Assembly (NCBI GenBank): GCA_029866125.1
Contig: JARWZZ010000009.1
Coordinates: 1 to 64,000, forward strand
Length of the DNA stretch: 64,000 nucleotides
DNA from: Limnobacter sp.
GTDB lineage: Bacteria > Pseudomonadota > Gammaproteobacteria > Burkholderiales > Burkholderiaceae_B
Direction: 5' to 3'
The position numbers and the translations under genes were made by a program. The notes below the pieces were generated by a model. The model had not been told where the DNA came from. It saw nothing but the letters and a program-made list of their open reading frames with translations, and searched no databases. This document shows, in pieces, positions 1 through 9,330 of the stretch (the first letter of the stretch is position 1; each line of letters begins with the position of its first letter).

Positions 1-75
1 GCCTGAGCCGTTGCTGCTTGAAGGGCCTTGACTCCGCACACCCTCTGCCTGTCCATGCCCCGCACGCAACTCGCT

Positions 76-102
76 GAACCAGAACTTCCCAAGTTCTGGT
101 TC
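76..102. repeat. Perfect inverted repeat GAACCAGAACTT-CCC-AAGTTCTGGTTC (12-bp arms, 3-nt loop)
   Basis: Read directly from sequence. Confidence 0.85.
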
Positions 103-250
103 TAGCTCAAACATGCGTGACGCGGGGGCTCTTCAGCCTTGGGGCTGAAGACCAATGGACAGTTGCGAGGGCTTGGCGGCGGCCCTTCTTCAATCGCAGC
201 AAGACTTCAGGCTGACGGCGCGTAGGTGACAGCGCTGGGGACGACGCTGG

Positions 251-369
251 TGCCGATGCCGATGCCGAGGCCGATGCCGATGCCGATGCCGATGCCGATG
301 CCGATGCCGATGCCGATGCCGATGCCGATGCCGATGCCGATGCCGATGCCGATGCCGATGCCGATGCCG
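251..369. repeat. Hexanucleotide tandem repeat (TGCCGA)n, about 20 units, one variant unit (GCCGAG)
   Basis: Direct reading; translates as (Ser-Ala)n on - and (Met-Pro)n on +. Confidence 0.95.
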
Positions 370-448
370 CCAGCATTATCGCCGCCCCAAGCTGCCGCGC
401 AAGCGCAGGCAGGCTGAACCGAGTCTGCGATTCAGGGGACGCGCCGGG

Positions 449-780
449 CGACAAAACACATCTACACCGATGAATCTAAGCACGTTGTGGAGCCCGGAAA
501 CAAGCGGCACCAAGCAGACCGGTCAGTCGACTGCACTTGAGATAGGCAGCGAGAATCGACAAAACACATCTGCACCAATTAATCTAAGCACGCTATGGAG
601 CCCGGAAACAAGCGGCACCAAGCGTTCCGGTCTGTCGATTGTGATTGGGAACGGCAGCGAGAAGCGACAAAACACATCTGCCCCGATCTATCCAAGCATG
701 CTGCGGAGCCCGGAAAAAACCTACACTTAGCCTTCCGATCTGTCGATTGCGATTGCAAGATGCAAAGGCAAAGAAACACT
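449..780. repeat. Imperfect 108-bp tandem repeat, three copies (starts 449, 557, 665) plus a degenerate partial fourth
   Basis: CGACAAAACACATCT recurs at exact 108-bp spacing; AGCCCGGAAACAAGCGGCACCAAGC shared. Confidence 0.85.
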
Positions 781-781
781 T

Positions 782-1534
782 CTACACGCCCAGATGCTGA
801 TGGATGATCTCTGGCTGCGCCTTGAGCTGTACACTCGGACCATCAAACATCACCTGCCCTCGCACCATGATCATGGCACGATCGCAAATACTGGTCAGCG
901 CCCGATGATTTTTATCAACTACCACCGCCGCAATTCCTGTACTGCGAATGTGCTTCACAATTTCCCAAATTTCTTGAGCAATAATGGGAGCCAAACCTTC
1001 AGTGGCTTCGTCCAGAATCAATAGATCTGGATTGGTCATCAAAGCTCGACCAATTGTGAGCATTTGCTGCTCGCCACCGGACAATTGCCAACCCCCATTG
1101 TTGATGCGCTCGCCAAGCCTTGGGAATGTATTCATGACACGGTCGAAGTCCCAGTCGTTGCGGCCATTCATGCCTGTGCGGGCAGCCATCATGAGATTTT
1201 CACGCACATTCAGGTTGGGGAAAATCCCCCTGCCCTCAGGCACATAAGCCACGCCCAACTTGGATATCTTATAGGTGGGTGCTGCACTCATGTTTTGCCC
1301 ACGTACATGCACCTGCCCACTGCGCGCGCGAACGATACCCATCAGGCTTTTTAACAAGGTGGTTTTACCCATACCGTTGCGGCCAAGCAGTGCAATGCCC
1401 TCGCCTGGATGAATGCTAAAGTTAACATCTCTTAATATGTGGCTACGACCATAAAAGGTATTTAGTGAATTTCCCTTAAGAATGGGCTCAACCGATAAGC
1501 TTTTTATTGTGGACTTCAATGGGGTATCAAACAT
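782..1534 (-). CDS. livF: Branched-chain amino acid-type ABC transporter ATP-binding protein (LivF family)
   Basis: Walker A GRNGMGKTT, signature LSGGEQQ, LivF-like length; in operon with LivG/M/H/SBP. Confidence 0.85.
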   Translation of the reverse strand: MFDTPLKSTIKSLSVEPILKGNSLNTFYGRSHILRDVNFSIHPGEGIALLGRNGMGKTTLLKSLMGIVRARSGQVHVRGQNMSAAPTYKISKLGVAYVPEGRGIFPNLNVRENLMMAARTGMNGRNDWDFDRVMNTFPRLGERINNGGWQLSGGEQQMLTIGRALMTNPDLLILDEATEGLAPIIAQEIWEIVKHIRSTGIAAVVVDKNHRALTSICDRAMIMVRGQVMFDGPSVQLKAQPEIIHQHLGV

Positions 1535-2372
1535 AAACGGCCTCCTTGACTAAACCCAAATCATTGCGACTTTGAGTGTCACCTTCGTCTTCACCTAAGT
1601 ATGCAATTTTGACTTGCGGGCTGTTTCGAATGACTTCGGGCGAACCTGTTTCTAGCACTTCACCATTGACCATTACCGTGACATCATCAGCCACTGCGAA
1701 TACTGCATCCATGTCGTGCTCCACCAGCAATATGGCATGGCTACTTTTAAGTTCATTGAGTAACTCCACCATCCGAGCGGACTCGTGCGAACCCATACCG
1801 GCCAGTGGCTCGTCGAGCAAAAGCACTTTGGCATCTGTAGCCAGCACCATGGCAATTTCCAGTTGACGTTGCTCGCCATGGCTCAGCTCAGAGGCTTTGC
1901 GTAGTGCCTTTTCTTGCAAACCTGCACGCTCTAAGCTTTGCATGGCTTTTTCAACGGATGCCTTTTGATTCATTGCCAAGGAAAGCCATTTCCAAGCCTG
2001 TTGATTGCGAGACTGGGCGGCCAATCGGGCATTTTCCAGTACAGTGAAATCCAACATGATGTTGGTGCGCTGATAACTGCGGCCCATACCGGCCAAGGAG
2101 CGCTGAGTGGCGGTTAGGCTGGTGATGTCTTTGCCAAACAATTCGATACGTCCCTCACTCACAGGTAAATCCCCAGACAGCATGTTGATGCAGGTGGATT
2201 TACCTGCACCATTGGGGCCCAGCAAGGCATGCAAACGGCCTATGTGCAAAGTAATATTCAAATTGTTGTTGGCCACCAGTCCACCAAATCGCTTGGTGAT
2301 GTTTATTGCTTTGAGCGCAACGGGGTGGGTATCTGTAAGCTGATCGATGGTCGGATGGTTAACCTGCTTCAT
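1527..2372 (-). CDS. livG: Branched-chain amino acid-type ABC transporter ATP-binding protein (LivG family)
   Basis: Walker A GPNGAGKST, LSHGEQRQLE; start chosen at MKQVNHP, overlapping the livM stop. Confidence 0.85.
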   Translation of the reverse strand: MKQVNHPTIDQLTDTHPVALKAINITKRFGGLVANNNLNITLHIGRLHALLGPNGAGKSTCINMLSGDLPVSEGRIELFGKDITSLTATQRSLAGMGRSYQRTNIMLDFTVLENARLAAQSRNQQAWKWLSLAMNQKASVEKAMQSLERAGLQEKALRKASELSHGEQRQLEIAMVLATDAKVLLLDEPLAGMGSHESARMVELLNELKSSHAILLVEHDMDAVFAVADDVTVMVNGEVLETGSPEVIRNSPQVKIAYLGEDEGDTQSRNDLGLVKEAVYV

Positions 2373-3376
2373 GAGGAACTCCTTGAGTTGAACCAGTGTT
2401 TCATTTTCTTGATTTGACCAGGCAGGCCCATCAAACCACCGGGCAGAAACAGGACTGCAAATACAATGACTGTGCCCATTAGCAAGGCCCAATGCTCGGT
2501 GATGTCAGCGAAAAATTCCTGCATGGCAACAAAGGCGAAAGCCCCAAGAATGGCACCCATCAAATTGCCCATTCCACCCAAAATAACCATCAAAAGCACG
2601 TTACCAGACTCGTGCCAACTGAGTAATTCTGGCGTTACAAAACCAAACATGACTGCATACAAAAATCCAGCCAATCCTGCGAGTGCACCCGCAATCACAA
2701 AGGCGAGTAGCTTGTACCAGTAGGTCGAATAACCCAAGGATTGCATGCGATGCTCGTTGCTACGAATGCCCTGCAATACGCGACCTAGGGGAGATTCCAA
2801 CAAACGACTCAGGAATGCAAAAACAAGAAGGGCAAATACAAATACCAAGCCATAAAGATGAGACATTTCGTTCAAATCCAAAGGGTTGAATCCGAACAAT
2901 GTTGCACTGGGTTTGGCATTCAAGTAGATACCGTCAGACCCCCCACCCACTGGCGTGTCATGAAAAATGAAGAACAACATTTGCGCAAACGCCAGCGTAA
3001 CCATGATGAAGTAAATACCTTTGGTACGCAGTACGAATAGGCCCACAACCAAGGCAGTCAGAATAGCGGCACCGATGGACTGCAGCATGAGCACCCACAG
3101 ATTGGCGTCCGACTGGCCTGCACTAAGCAGTACAACAGCGTAGGCTGAAACTCCAAAATAGGCAGCATGACCAAAGCTGACCAAACCGGTATAGCCCACC
3201 AGAAAATCCAGACTCATGGCGAAAATAGCGAATACCAATACTTTGGCAACAAGCTCAATGTAAAAATTACTCAAACCGAATGGCACTGCAAGCAGCAGCA
3301 AAAGCAGGCTCAGACGAAAAAGAAGTGTAGACAATGGGGGCGAAACCATGGGTGCAGTAGATGATTGAATGTGCAT
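2369..3376 (-). CDS. livM: Branched-chain amino acid-type ABC transporter permease (LivM family)
   Basis: Hydrophobic, LivM motifs (GYTGLVSFGHAAYFG, GGMGNLMG). Confidence 0.85.
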   Translation of the reverse strand: MHIQSSTAPMVSPPLSTLLFRLSLLLLLLAVPFGLSNFYIELVAKVLVFAIFAMSLDFLVGYTGLVSFGHAAYFGVSAYAVVLLSAGQSDANLWVLMLQSIGAAILTALVVGLFVLRTKGIYFIMVTLAFAQMLFFIFHDTPVGGGSDGIYLNAKPSATLFGFNPLDLNEMSHLYGLVFVFALLVFAFLSRLLESPLGRVLQGIRSNEHRMQSLGYSTYWYKLLAFVIAGALAGLAGFLYAVMFGFVTPELLSWHESGNVLLMVILGGMGNLMGAILGAFAFVAMQEFFADITEHWALLMGTVIVFAVLFLPGGLMGLPGQIKKMKHWFNSRSSS

Positions 3377-3387
3377 GATGTGGCTCC

Positions 3388-4254
3388 TTAGCTTTTACTG
3401 AAAAGGCCTTCGGGACGCCACAACAGCACGATTGCCATTACCACGTACACCAACATACCTGAAAGTTCTGGCAAAAAGACTTTGCCGAATGTGTCTGTAA
3501 AACCAATGATGAGTGAGGCCAGTAGTGCCCCCCATACTGAACCTATCCCACCAATCACGACGACCATAAAGGAGATGATGAGCACATGCGAACCCATATT
3601 GGGAAACACAGAGGAAACAGGCGCAGCCAGTAAGCCTGAAAGCATGGCCAAGGCCACACCTAGCGCAAACACCAACCGGTAAATTTGATTGATGTTGATA
3701 CCCAAGGCCTGAACCATGGTGCGGTCGTGATTGCCTGCACGAATCATCATGCCCAGACGGGTACGCTGGATGAGAAAGTACATACCAACTGCCAAAACAA
3801 TACAAACACCTGAGATGACGAGTCGATAGACAGGGTAGCTTTGCACATCAGTCAGCTGGATAGAGCCTGACAGTATTTGTGGCAAAGGAACGCCATGCAC
3901 ATCATTGCCGATAATGAGACTACGTAGCTCTTCAAAAATTAGAATCAAGCCGTAGGTAAGTAGCACTTGTTCAAGGTGATTGCGTTTATACAAGTGGGAG
4001 ATAAGCAACCACTCCATGGCGGCACCGAATGCGAAGGCCAAAGGCACGCCCAACAACACGGCATAAAACAGGCTACCTGTGAGTGAAGTCAGTGCAAATG
4101 CCATATAGGCACCGATCATGTAAAAACTGCCATGGGCGAGATTGATTACACCCATAATGCCAAACACGAGAGTCAATCCGCTGGCAACCAAAAACAGCAG
4201 TAGGCTGTACTGGGCTGCGTTCAGCGTTTGAATGAGAAAGGAAATGAAATCCAT
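3388..4254 (-). CDS. livH: Branched-chain amino acid-type ABC transporter permease (LivH family)
   Basis: LivH motifs (MGVINLAHGSFYMIGAY, GGIGSVWGA); start at MDFISFL. Confidence 0.85.
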   Translation of the reverse strand: MDFISFLIQTLNAAQYSLLLFLVASGLTLVFGIMGVINLAHGSFYMIGAYMAFALTSLTGSLFYAVLLGVPLAFAFGAAMEWLLISHLYKRNHLEQVLLTYGLILIFEELRSLIIGNDVHGVPLPQILSGSIQLTDVQSYPVYRLVISGVCIVLAVGMYFLIQRTRLGMMIRAGNHDRTMVQALGININQIYRLVFALGVALAMLSGLLAAPVSSVFPNMGSHVLIISFMVVVIGGIGSVWGALLASLIIGFTDTFGKVFLPELSGMLVYVVMAIVLLWRPEGLFSKS

Positions 4255-4323
4255 GGTCAGCCTCCGTTCTCCCCTATTTCGGGACCGAACGATCAAAGGT
4301 CAGAAAGTATACTGATTTGAAAA

Positions 4324-4346
4324 ATAGGCTCAATTGATGAGCCTAT
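4324..4346 (-). terminator. Intra-operon hairpin plus T-run between SBP gene and livH (attenuator-like)
   Basis: ATAGGCTCA-TCAAT-TGAGCCTAT followed by TTTTTC on the - strand. Confidence 0.6.
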
Positions 4347-4357
4347 GAACACAACTT

Positions 4358-5581
4358 TTACAAACTACAACCGCGAGCTGGATCTTCCAGATTGGGTGTC
4401 GCAATGCTGCTGACTTGATTCAAACTTCCTTTGACTTCGCGCAGGTAGACATTCTGGATGGGGTTATTGGCTTTACTGAAGGCCATGGGGCCACGCGGGC
4501 TATCAAATTTCGCGGCTTGCATGCCGGCAATTATTTTATCCTGTTGGTCTAACTTTCCCGCCGCAGCCTTGAGCCCCGCTTCATACAATTGAGCAGCGTC
4601 GTAACCTTGCACGGCGTACACATCGGGCACCATATTGAAACGCTTTTGGTAGTTGGATCGGAAGTCTTTGTCCTCTTTGTTGTTCAGTCCATCGGCGTAA
4701 TGCAGTGTGGTCATCACTCCGGTAGCCGATTCACCTGCGGCTTGTAATACACCATCTGTCAAAAAGCCAGAGCCGTAAAGTGGAATGGATTTTTTCAGAC
4801 CAGCGGCTTCGTAGTCTTTGAGGAATTTGGCTGCACCACCCCCTGCAAAAAATACAAACACAGCGTCGGGTTTCAGGGCTGCAATTTCAGTCAGGAAGGG
4901 CTGGAATTCAACGTTGGGGAATGGCAGGCTCATGTCCTTGATTACCACACCACCTTTCTTCGTAAAGCTTTCTTTAAAGCCATCAATCGATTGCTTGCCC
5001 GCGGCGTAGTTCCAGGTCAATGTGACCACTTTTTTGAAGCCTTTGTCGGCCATGACTTTGCCCATGGCATAGGCAGGCTGCCACATGCTGAATGAGGTAC
5101 GGAATACATTTTTGGCGCATTGGGCACCCGTGATTTCGTCAGCGCCCGCGTTGGGCACAATCATCAGGGTTTTGTTGTCGCGGGCTACTTTGGCCATGGC
5201 CATTGCAACGCCGGAATGGACTGTTCCAACGAGTACATCCACCTCATCACGTTTGATCAATTTACGTGCATTCTCAACAGCCTTGGCGGGATTGGATTCG
5301 TCATCCACAATCGCATATTCCACTTGCAAACCGCCTAGCTTGCCGCCCTGCTCATCGACGTACTGCTTGAACCCGTTGGTGATGGCCGTACCCAAACCGG
5401 CATAAGTACCTGAAGAGGGTAGCATCAAACCCACTTTGACTTTACCTGCTGGAGTTTGGGCAAAAACTGCACTGCTTGTTGCAAGTGCAAAACCACCCAC
5501 AGAGGCCAAGGTGGCGACAAGGGCTTTGCTGCGGAACGCCAAAGTGGCCTGACTCAAACGGGATCTATCTGAACGTGACAT
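4358..5581 (-). CDS. ABC transporter substrate-binding protein (Peripla_BP_6 type), probable aromatic-acid binding protein
   Basis: Signal sequence, VKVGLMLPSSGTYAGLG, DDESNPAKAVENARKLI; leads the liv-like operon next to ben/cat genes. Confidence 0.8.
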   Translation of the reverse strand: MSRSDRSRLSQATLAFRSKALVATLASVGGFALATSSAVFAQTPAGKVKVGLMLPSSGTYAGLGTAITNGFKQYVDEQGGKLGGLQVEYAIVDDESNPAKAVENARKLIKRDEVDVLVGTVHSGVAMAMAKVARDNKTLMIVPNAGADEITGAQCAKNVFRTSFSMWQPAYAMGKVMADKGFKKVVTLTWNYAAGKQSIDGFKESFTKKGGVVIKDMSLPFPNVEFQPFLTEIAALKPDAVFVFFAGGGAAKFLKDYEAAGLKKSIPLYGSGFLTDGVLQAAGESATGVMTTLHYADGLNNKEDKDFRSNYQKRFNMVPDVYAVQGYDAAQLYEAGLKAAAGKLDQQDKIIAGMQAAKFDSPRGPMAFSKANNPIQNVYLREVKGSLNQVSSIATPNLEDPARGCSL

Positions 5582-5716
5582 CTCAACTCCTCCATTGCAT
5601 TTCTAATTTGATTTGAATTGAGAAAAGTCATACGTTTGGTGCATGACTACTCAACTTGAATCGAAAGGTAATGGAGAAGAATGTGACTAGTCCAAGACTG
5701 AATAAGTATTTATACG

Positions 5717-5731
5717 ATACTTTTTAAGTAT
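5717..5731. promoter_or_regulatory. LysR (BenM/CatM-type) box ATAC-N7-GTAT upstream of the importer operon
   Basis: ATACTTTTTAAGTAT; matches the established BenM/CatM consensus. Confidence 0.6.
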
Positions 5732-5796
5732 CGATTAGTGGAAAGTCTCGGTTTTATTGACTTGCTGAGCAACTATCCCATTCAGGTATGGAAAAA

Positions 5797-6720
5797 TCAT
5801 TCAATGCGATCATCGGGTTTGACATAGGGAATACCTTCGGCACGGTACAGGCTATACACCACATTCAAAAACGATTGAATGGCCTCAGAGCGATCAAAAA
5901 TGCGAGTACTCATGATGACGGGGGAGCTGAGATTTTCTTCGTTCAACGGCTTGTAACAAATGTCAGCACGCCTCATACCAGTGACACTTTTGGGCACTAC
6001 AGTAACGCCAGCACCCGCTGCGACCAGCAACAAAGCCACTTGCAAATCACGCGCCTCCTGAATGCGGTAGGGCTTTAAGCCCCTGTCTGTGAAGGCATCC
6101 AAAACTTGATCAGCAAAACTGGGACGCGGGCTTTTGGGGAACACAATCACGGTGTCTTCCATCAAATCAGACAACTTGAGCATTTCTGTAGACTGCGCAT
6201 ACCGATGCCCCATGGGCAGTGCCGCCACCAGGCTTTCATGGCGCAATACTGTTCGTTTTACTTTGGGGTCTTCCCGCCGGATACGGCCAATGCCCACATC
6301 AATCACACCCTCTTTCAAAGCTTGAATTTGCTCCATGGTGGTCATTTCATGGAGGCTGACCTCCAGCTTGGGATTGGCCGCCTTGAAACGCCTCACCACC
6401 TCAGGCAACAAACCAAACAAGGTGGAACCCACAAAGCCCAGGGAAAACTTGGACTCGATCTTGCCCAACCTGCGGGTCATGTTGACCAATTCGACTGACT
6501 GGGCCAACAAACGTACTGCATGTTCGTAAAAAAAGTGCCCCGCTTCGGTCAACTCCAAAGGTCTTGAACCGCGCTCAAACAAGGAAACTTCCAGCTTCTC
6601 TTCCAGCTGTTGAATTTGCCTGCTCAAAGGCGGCTGCGCAATATGCAAGCGCTCTGCAGCTTTGGTGAAGTTGCGCTCCTCAGCCACTGCAATGAAGTAT
6701 CGGATATGGCGAATTTCCAT
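5797..6720 (-). CDS. LysR-family transcriptional regulator (BenM/CatM/CatR-like)
   Basis: N-terminal MEIRHIRYFIAVAEERNFTKAAERLHIAQPPLSRQIQQLE; divergent from catB. Confidence 0.88.
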   Translation of the reverse strand: MEIRHIRYFIAVAEERNFTKAAERLHIAQPPLSRQIQQLEEKLEVSLFERGSRPLELTEAGHFFYEHAVRLLAQSVELVNMTRRLGKIESKFSLGFVGSTLFGLLPEVVRRFKAANPKLEVSLHEMTTMEQIQALKEGVIDVGIGRIRREDPKVKRTVLRHESLVAALPMGHRYAQSTEMLKLSDLMEDTVIVFPKSPRPSFADQVLDAFTDRGLKPYRIQEARDLQVALLLVAAGAGVTVVPKSVTGMRRADICYKPLNEENLSSPVIMSTRIFDRSEAIQSFLNVVYSLYRAEGIPYVKPDDRIE

Positions 6721-6725
6721 GCTTA

Positions 6726-6762
6726 ATACCTTTTAAGTATTCAATTGATACTAAATCGGTGT
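6726..6762. promoter_or_regulatory. Paired LysR boxes: ATAC-N7-GTAT (6726-6740) and ATAC-N7-GTGT (6748-6762) in the lysR-catB intergenic region
   Basis: Read directly; 22-bp spacing. Confidence 0.65.
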
Positions 6763-6836
6763 TGGACACCCTCATTTAGGACTTTTATTCTAAATCGAAA
6801 TTGCGATTCCGATGAAGTTTTCCATACCCAAAAAAT

Positions 6837-7952
6837 ATGATCAATCAAATTCAAGTGTACAAACTGGAAGTGCCAACCATACGCCCTCACCAGTTGTCAG
6901 TCGCCACGATGAGCAGCCAAACCATGGTACTGGTGCGGGTGATGTGCGACGACGGCCATGAAGGCTGGGGCGAGGCCACCACCATTGGAGGACTGAAGTA
7001 CGGGGAGGAAAGCCCAGACAGTATGGTGATCAATTTGCAAAAGTATTTGATCCCGATGCTGGTAGGCCAGGACGCGTACAACATCAACGCATGCATGCGC
7101 AAGCTGAACAGTTCCATTCGCGGTAACCGCTTCGCAAAATGCGCGATTGAAACAGCGTTGATGGATGCGCAAGCACGGCGTTTGGGCATTTCTGTAGCCG
7201 AGTTATTGGGTGGTGCACAGGTGGATGCCCTACCCGTGGCATGGACCTTGGCCAGTGGCGACACGGACACGGACATACAAGAAGCCCATAGCTTGCTGGA
7301 GCTTCGCAGGCATCGAGTTTTCAAACTCAAGATTGGTGCGCATCACGTACAACGTGATGTGAACCATGTGGTTGCAATCAAGCGCGCATTGGGTGACAAG
7401 GCCAGCGTTCGTGTGGATGTGAATCAAGCTTGGGATGAACCGACTGCCAACTTCGCCATTCCCCAATTGATTGAAGGCGGAGTGGATTTGATTGAGCAAC
7501 CCTTAGCGATTGCAAACATAGCGGGTATGGCGCGACTGACCCGCCGCTTCTCAGTACCCATGATGGCGGATGAAGCACTGATGGGCCCGCAAGATGCGCT
7601 GCGCTTTTGTAATCAAGCGGCGGCCTATGTCTTCTCAATCAAAATTGCCCAAAGTGGTGGTCTGACACAAAGCCGACTGGTGGCAAACCTGGCTGAACTG
7701 CATGGGGTGTCGCTCTACGGCGGAACGATGTTGGAAGGCCCGATTGGGACGATTGCCTCAGCACACTTGTTTTCTACATTCGATGACCTGCAGTTTGGTA
7801 CTGAGCTGTTTGGGCCTTTGCTGCTGACTGATGACATTCTGAAAAAGCCCTTGGAGTACCGTGACTTTTGTCTGCACTTACCCAAAGGGCCGGGCTTGGG
7901 TGTTGAGCCTGATTTGGAAAAAATTCAGAACCTTGCAAGCCACACGGCATAA
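6837..7952 (+). CDS. catB: Muconate cycloisomerase
   Basis: Enolase-superfamily motifs (KLKIG, RVDVNQAWDE, EQPLA, ADEALMGP); precedes catC and catA. Confidence 0.9.
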   Translation: MINQIQVYKLEVPTIRPHQLSVATMSSQTMVLVRVMCDDGHEGWGEATTIGGLKYGEESPDSMVINLQKYLIPMLVGQDAYNINACMRKLNSSIRGNRFAKCAIETALMDAQARRLGISVAELLGGAQVDALPVAWTLASGDTDTDIQEAHSLLELRRHRVFKLKIGAHHVQRDVNHVVAIKRALGDKASVRVDVNQAWDEPTANFAIPQLIEGGVDLIEQPLAIANIAGMARLTRRFSVPMMADEALMGPQDALRFCNQAAAYVFSIKIAQSGGLTQSRLVANLAELHGVSLYGGTMLEGPIGTIASAHLFSTFDDLQFGTELFGPLLLTDDILKKPLEYRDFCLHLPKGPGLGVEPDLEKIQNLASHTA

Positions 7953-7973
7953 CAGAACACACCAAACTGGAGA

Positions 7974-8270
7974 TTGAAAATGCTGTTCCATGTACGAATG
8001 ACAGTCAACATTCCACGCGACTTGCCACAGGAAGTTGCTGACCAACTCAAAGTCACTGAAAAGGCCCGTGCGCAAGAACTTCAAAAGCTGGGCAAGTGGC
8101 GGCACCTGTGGCGAATAGCAGGTCAATACGCAAACTACAGCGTGTTTGATGTGGAAAGCGTGGATGAATTGCACCAGCTGATCTCAACCCTGCCTTTGTT
8201 TCCATTCATGAGCATTGAAGTGGAACCGATTCTTCGTCACCCATCTTCGACGTGGGAAGACGATCGGTAA
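7974..8270 (+). CDS. catC: Muconolactone delta-isomerase
   Basis: MLFHVRMTVNIPRDL...; 98 aa; operon context. Confidence 0.92.
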   Translation: MKMLFHVRMTVNIPRDLPQEVADQLKVTEKARAQELQKLGKWRHLWRIAGQYANYSVFDVESVDELHQLISTLPLFPFMSIEVEPILRHPSSTWEDDR

Positions 8271-8383
8271 GCAGAAAGTAAGCGATTCAGAAGCACCCAG
8301 TCATTTTTAAATTCACTGTAAAAACCGAAGCAAGCCGAAACAAGCACTGCAGAAATCGGCAAATCCATTCCTAGGAGAAAGAC

Positions 8384-9301
8384 ATGAACCACCAAGACAT
8401 CAACAAACTGGCACGTAGCTACGTTGTGGACACCGCAAATGGTCCTGTGAACAAACGCGTACAAGAAATCACACTGCGTTTACTGAGTGATTTGATGAAG
8501 GCCATTGAGGACCTAGATATTTCTGCCAGTGAATTTTGGACAGGCGTGGACTATTTGTCCCAGACCGGTGCAAAGGGCGAAATGGCTTTGTTGATTCCTG
8601 GCCTGGGCTTGGAACGCTTCTTGGACATTCGCGCCGATGAAGCAGAGGAGCGTGCTGGCTTGGCGGGCGGCACACCTCGTACGATTGAAGGACCATTGTA
8701 TGTGGCGGGAGCACCCGTTGAAAAAGGTTTTGCGAGACTGGACGATGGCACTGAAGTCAATGATGGTGAAGTGCTGTTCATGAGCGGAACGGTGTACACA
8801 GACGAAGGCAAACCCGTTCCAAATGCAACAGTGGAAGTGTGGCATGCCAACCTGAAAGGTGGCTATTCGATTTTTGACAGCACTCAGACCCCTTTCAACC
8901 TACGCCGCTCCATCATTACCGATGAAAACGGCAAGTATGAGTTCCGGAGCATTGTACCCAGTGGCTATTCATGCCCACCTGAAGGACAAACACAGAAGTT
9001 GTTGACACAGCTGGGCCGACATGGACATCGCCCTGCTCACATCCACTTTTTTGTAACTGCGGAAGGCCAAGCCAAGTTGACCACACAAATCAATATTGAT
9101 GGAGACCCTTACTTGTGGGATGACTTTGCATTCGCCAGCCGCGAAGGATTAGTGCCTGCAATTAACCGGGTAACGGATGCAACTGAGATTGCCAAACGTG
9201 GCTTGGACAGGCCGTTTTCCTCCATCCACTTTGATTTCAATTTGCGTCCTGTACAAGCCAAAGCAACTGCCGATGTGGAACGCCCACGTCGCGCCGCTTA
9301 A
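8384..9301 (+). CDS. catA: Catechol 1,2-dioxygenase
   Basis: Intradiol dioxygenase motifs ([31 protein letters not shown]). Confidence 0.95.
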   Translation: MNHQDINKLARSYVVDTANGPVNKRVQEITLRLLSDLMKAIEDLDISASEFWTGVDYLSQTGAKGEMALLIPGLGLERFLDIRADEAEERAGLAGGTPRTIEGPLYVAGAPVEKGFARLDDGTEVNDGEVLFMSGTVYTDEGKPVPNATVEVWHANLKGGYSIFDSTQTPFNLRRSIITDENGKYEFRSIVPSGYSCPPEGQTQKLLTQLGRHGHRPAHIHFFVTAEGQAKLTTQINIDGDPYLWDDFAFASREGLVPAINRVTDATEIAKRGLDRPFSSIHFDFNLRPVQAKATADVERPRRAA

Positions 9302-9330
9302 GTCCAATTTGCTTTGAAGGAGCAAAACAC

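Noticed and set aside
226-417. (Met-Pro)n ORF as a real gene
   Set aside because: Created by the hexamer microsatellite; no independent coding evidence. Kept only as a repeat
449-780. CRISPR array
   Set aside because: 108-bp tandem units without unique spacers and no cas genes in the window
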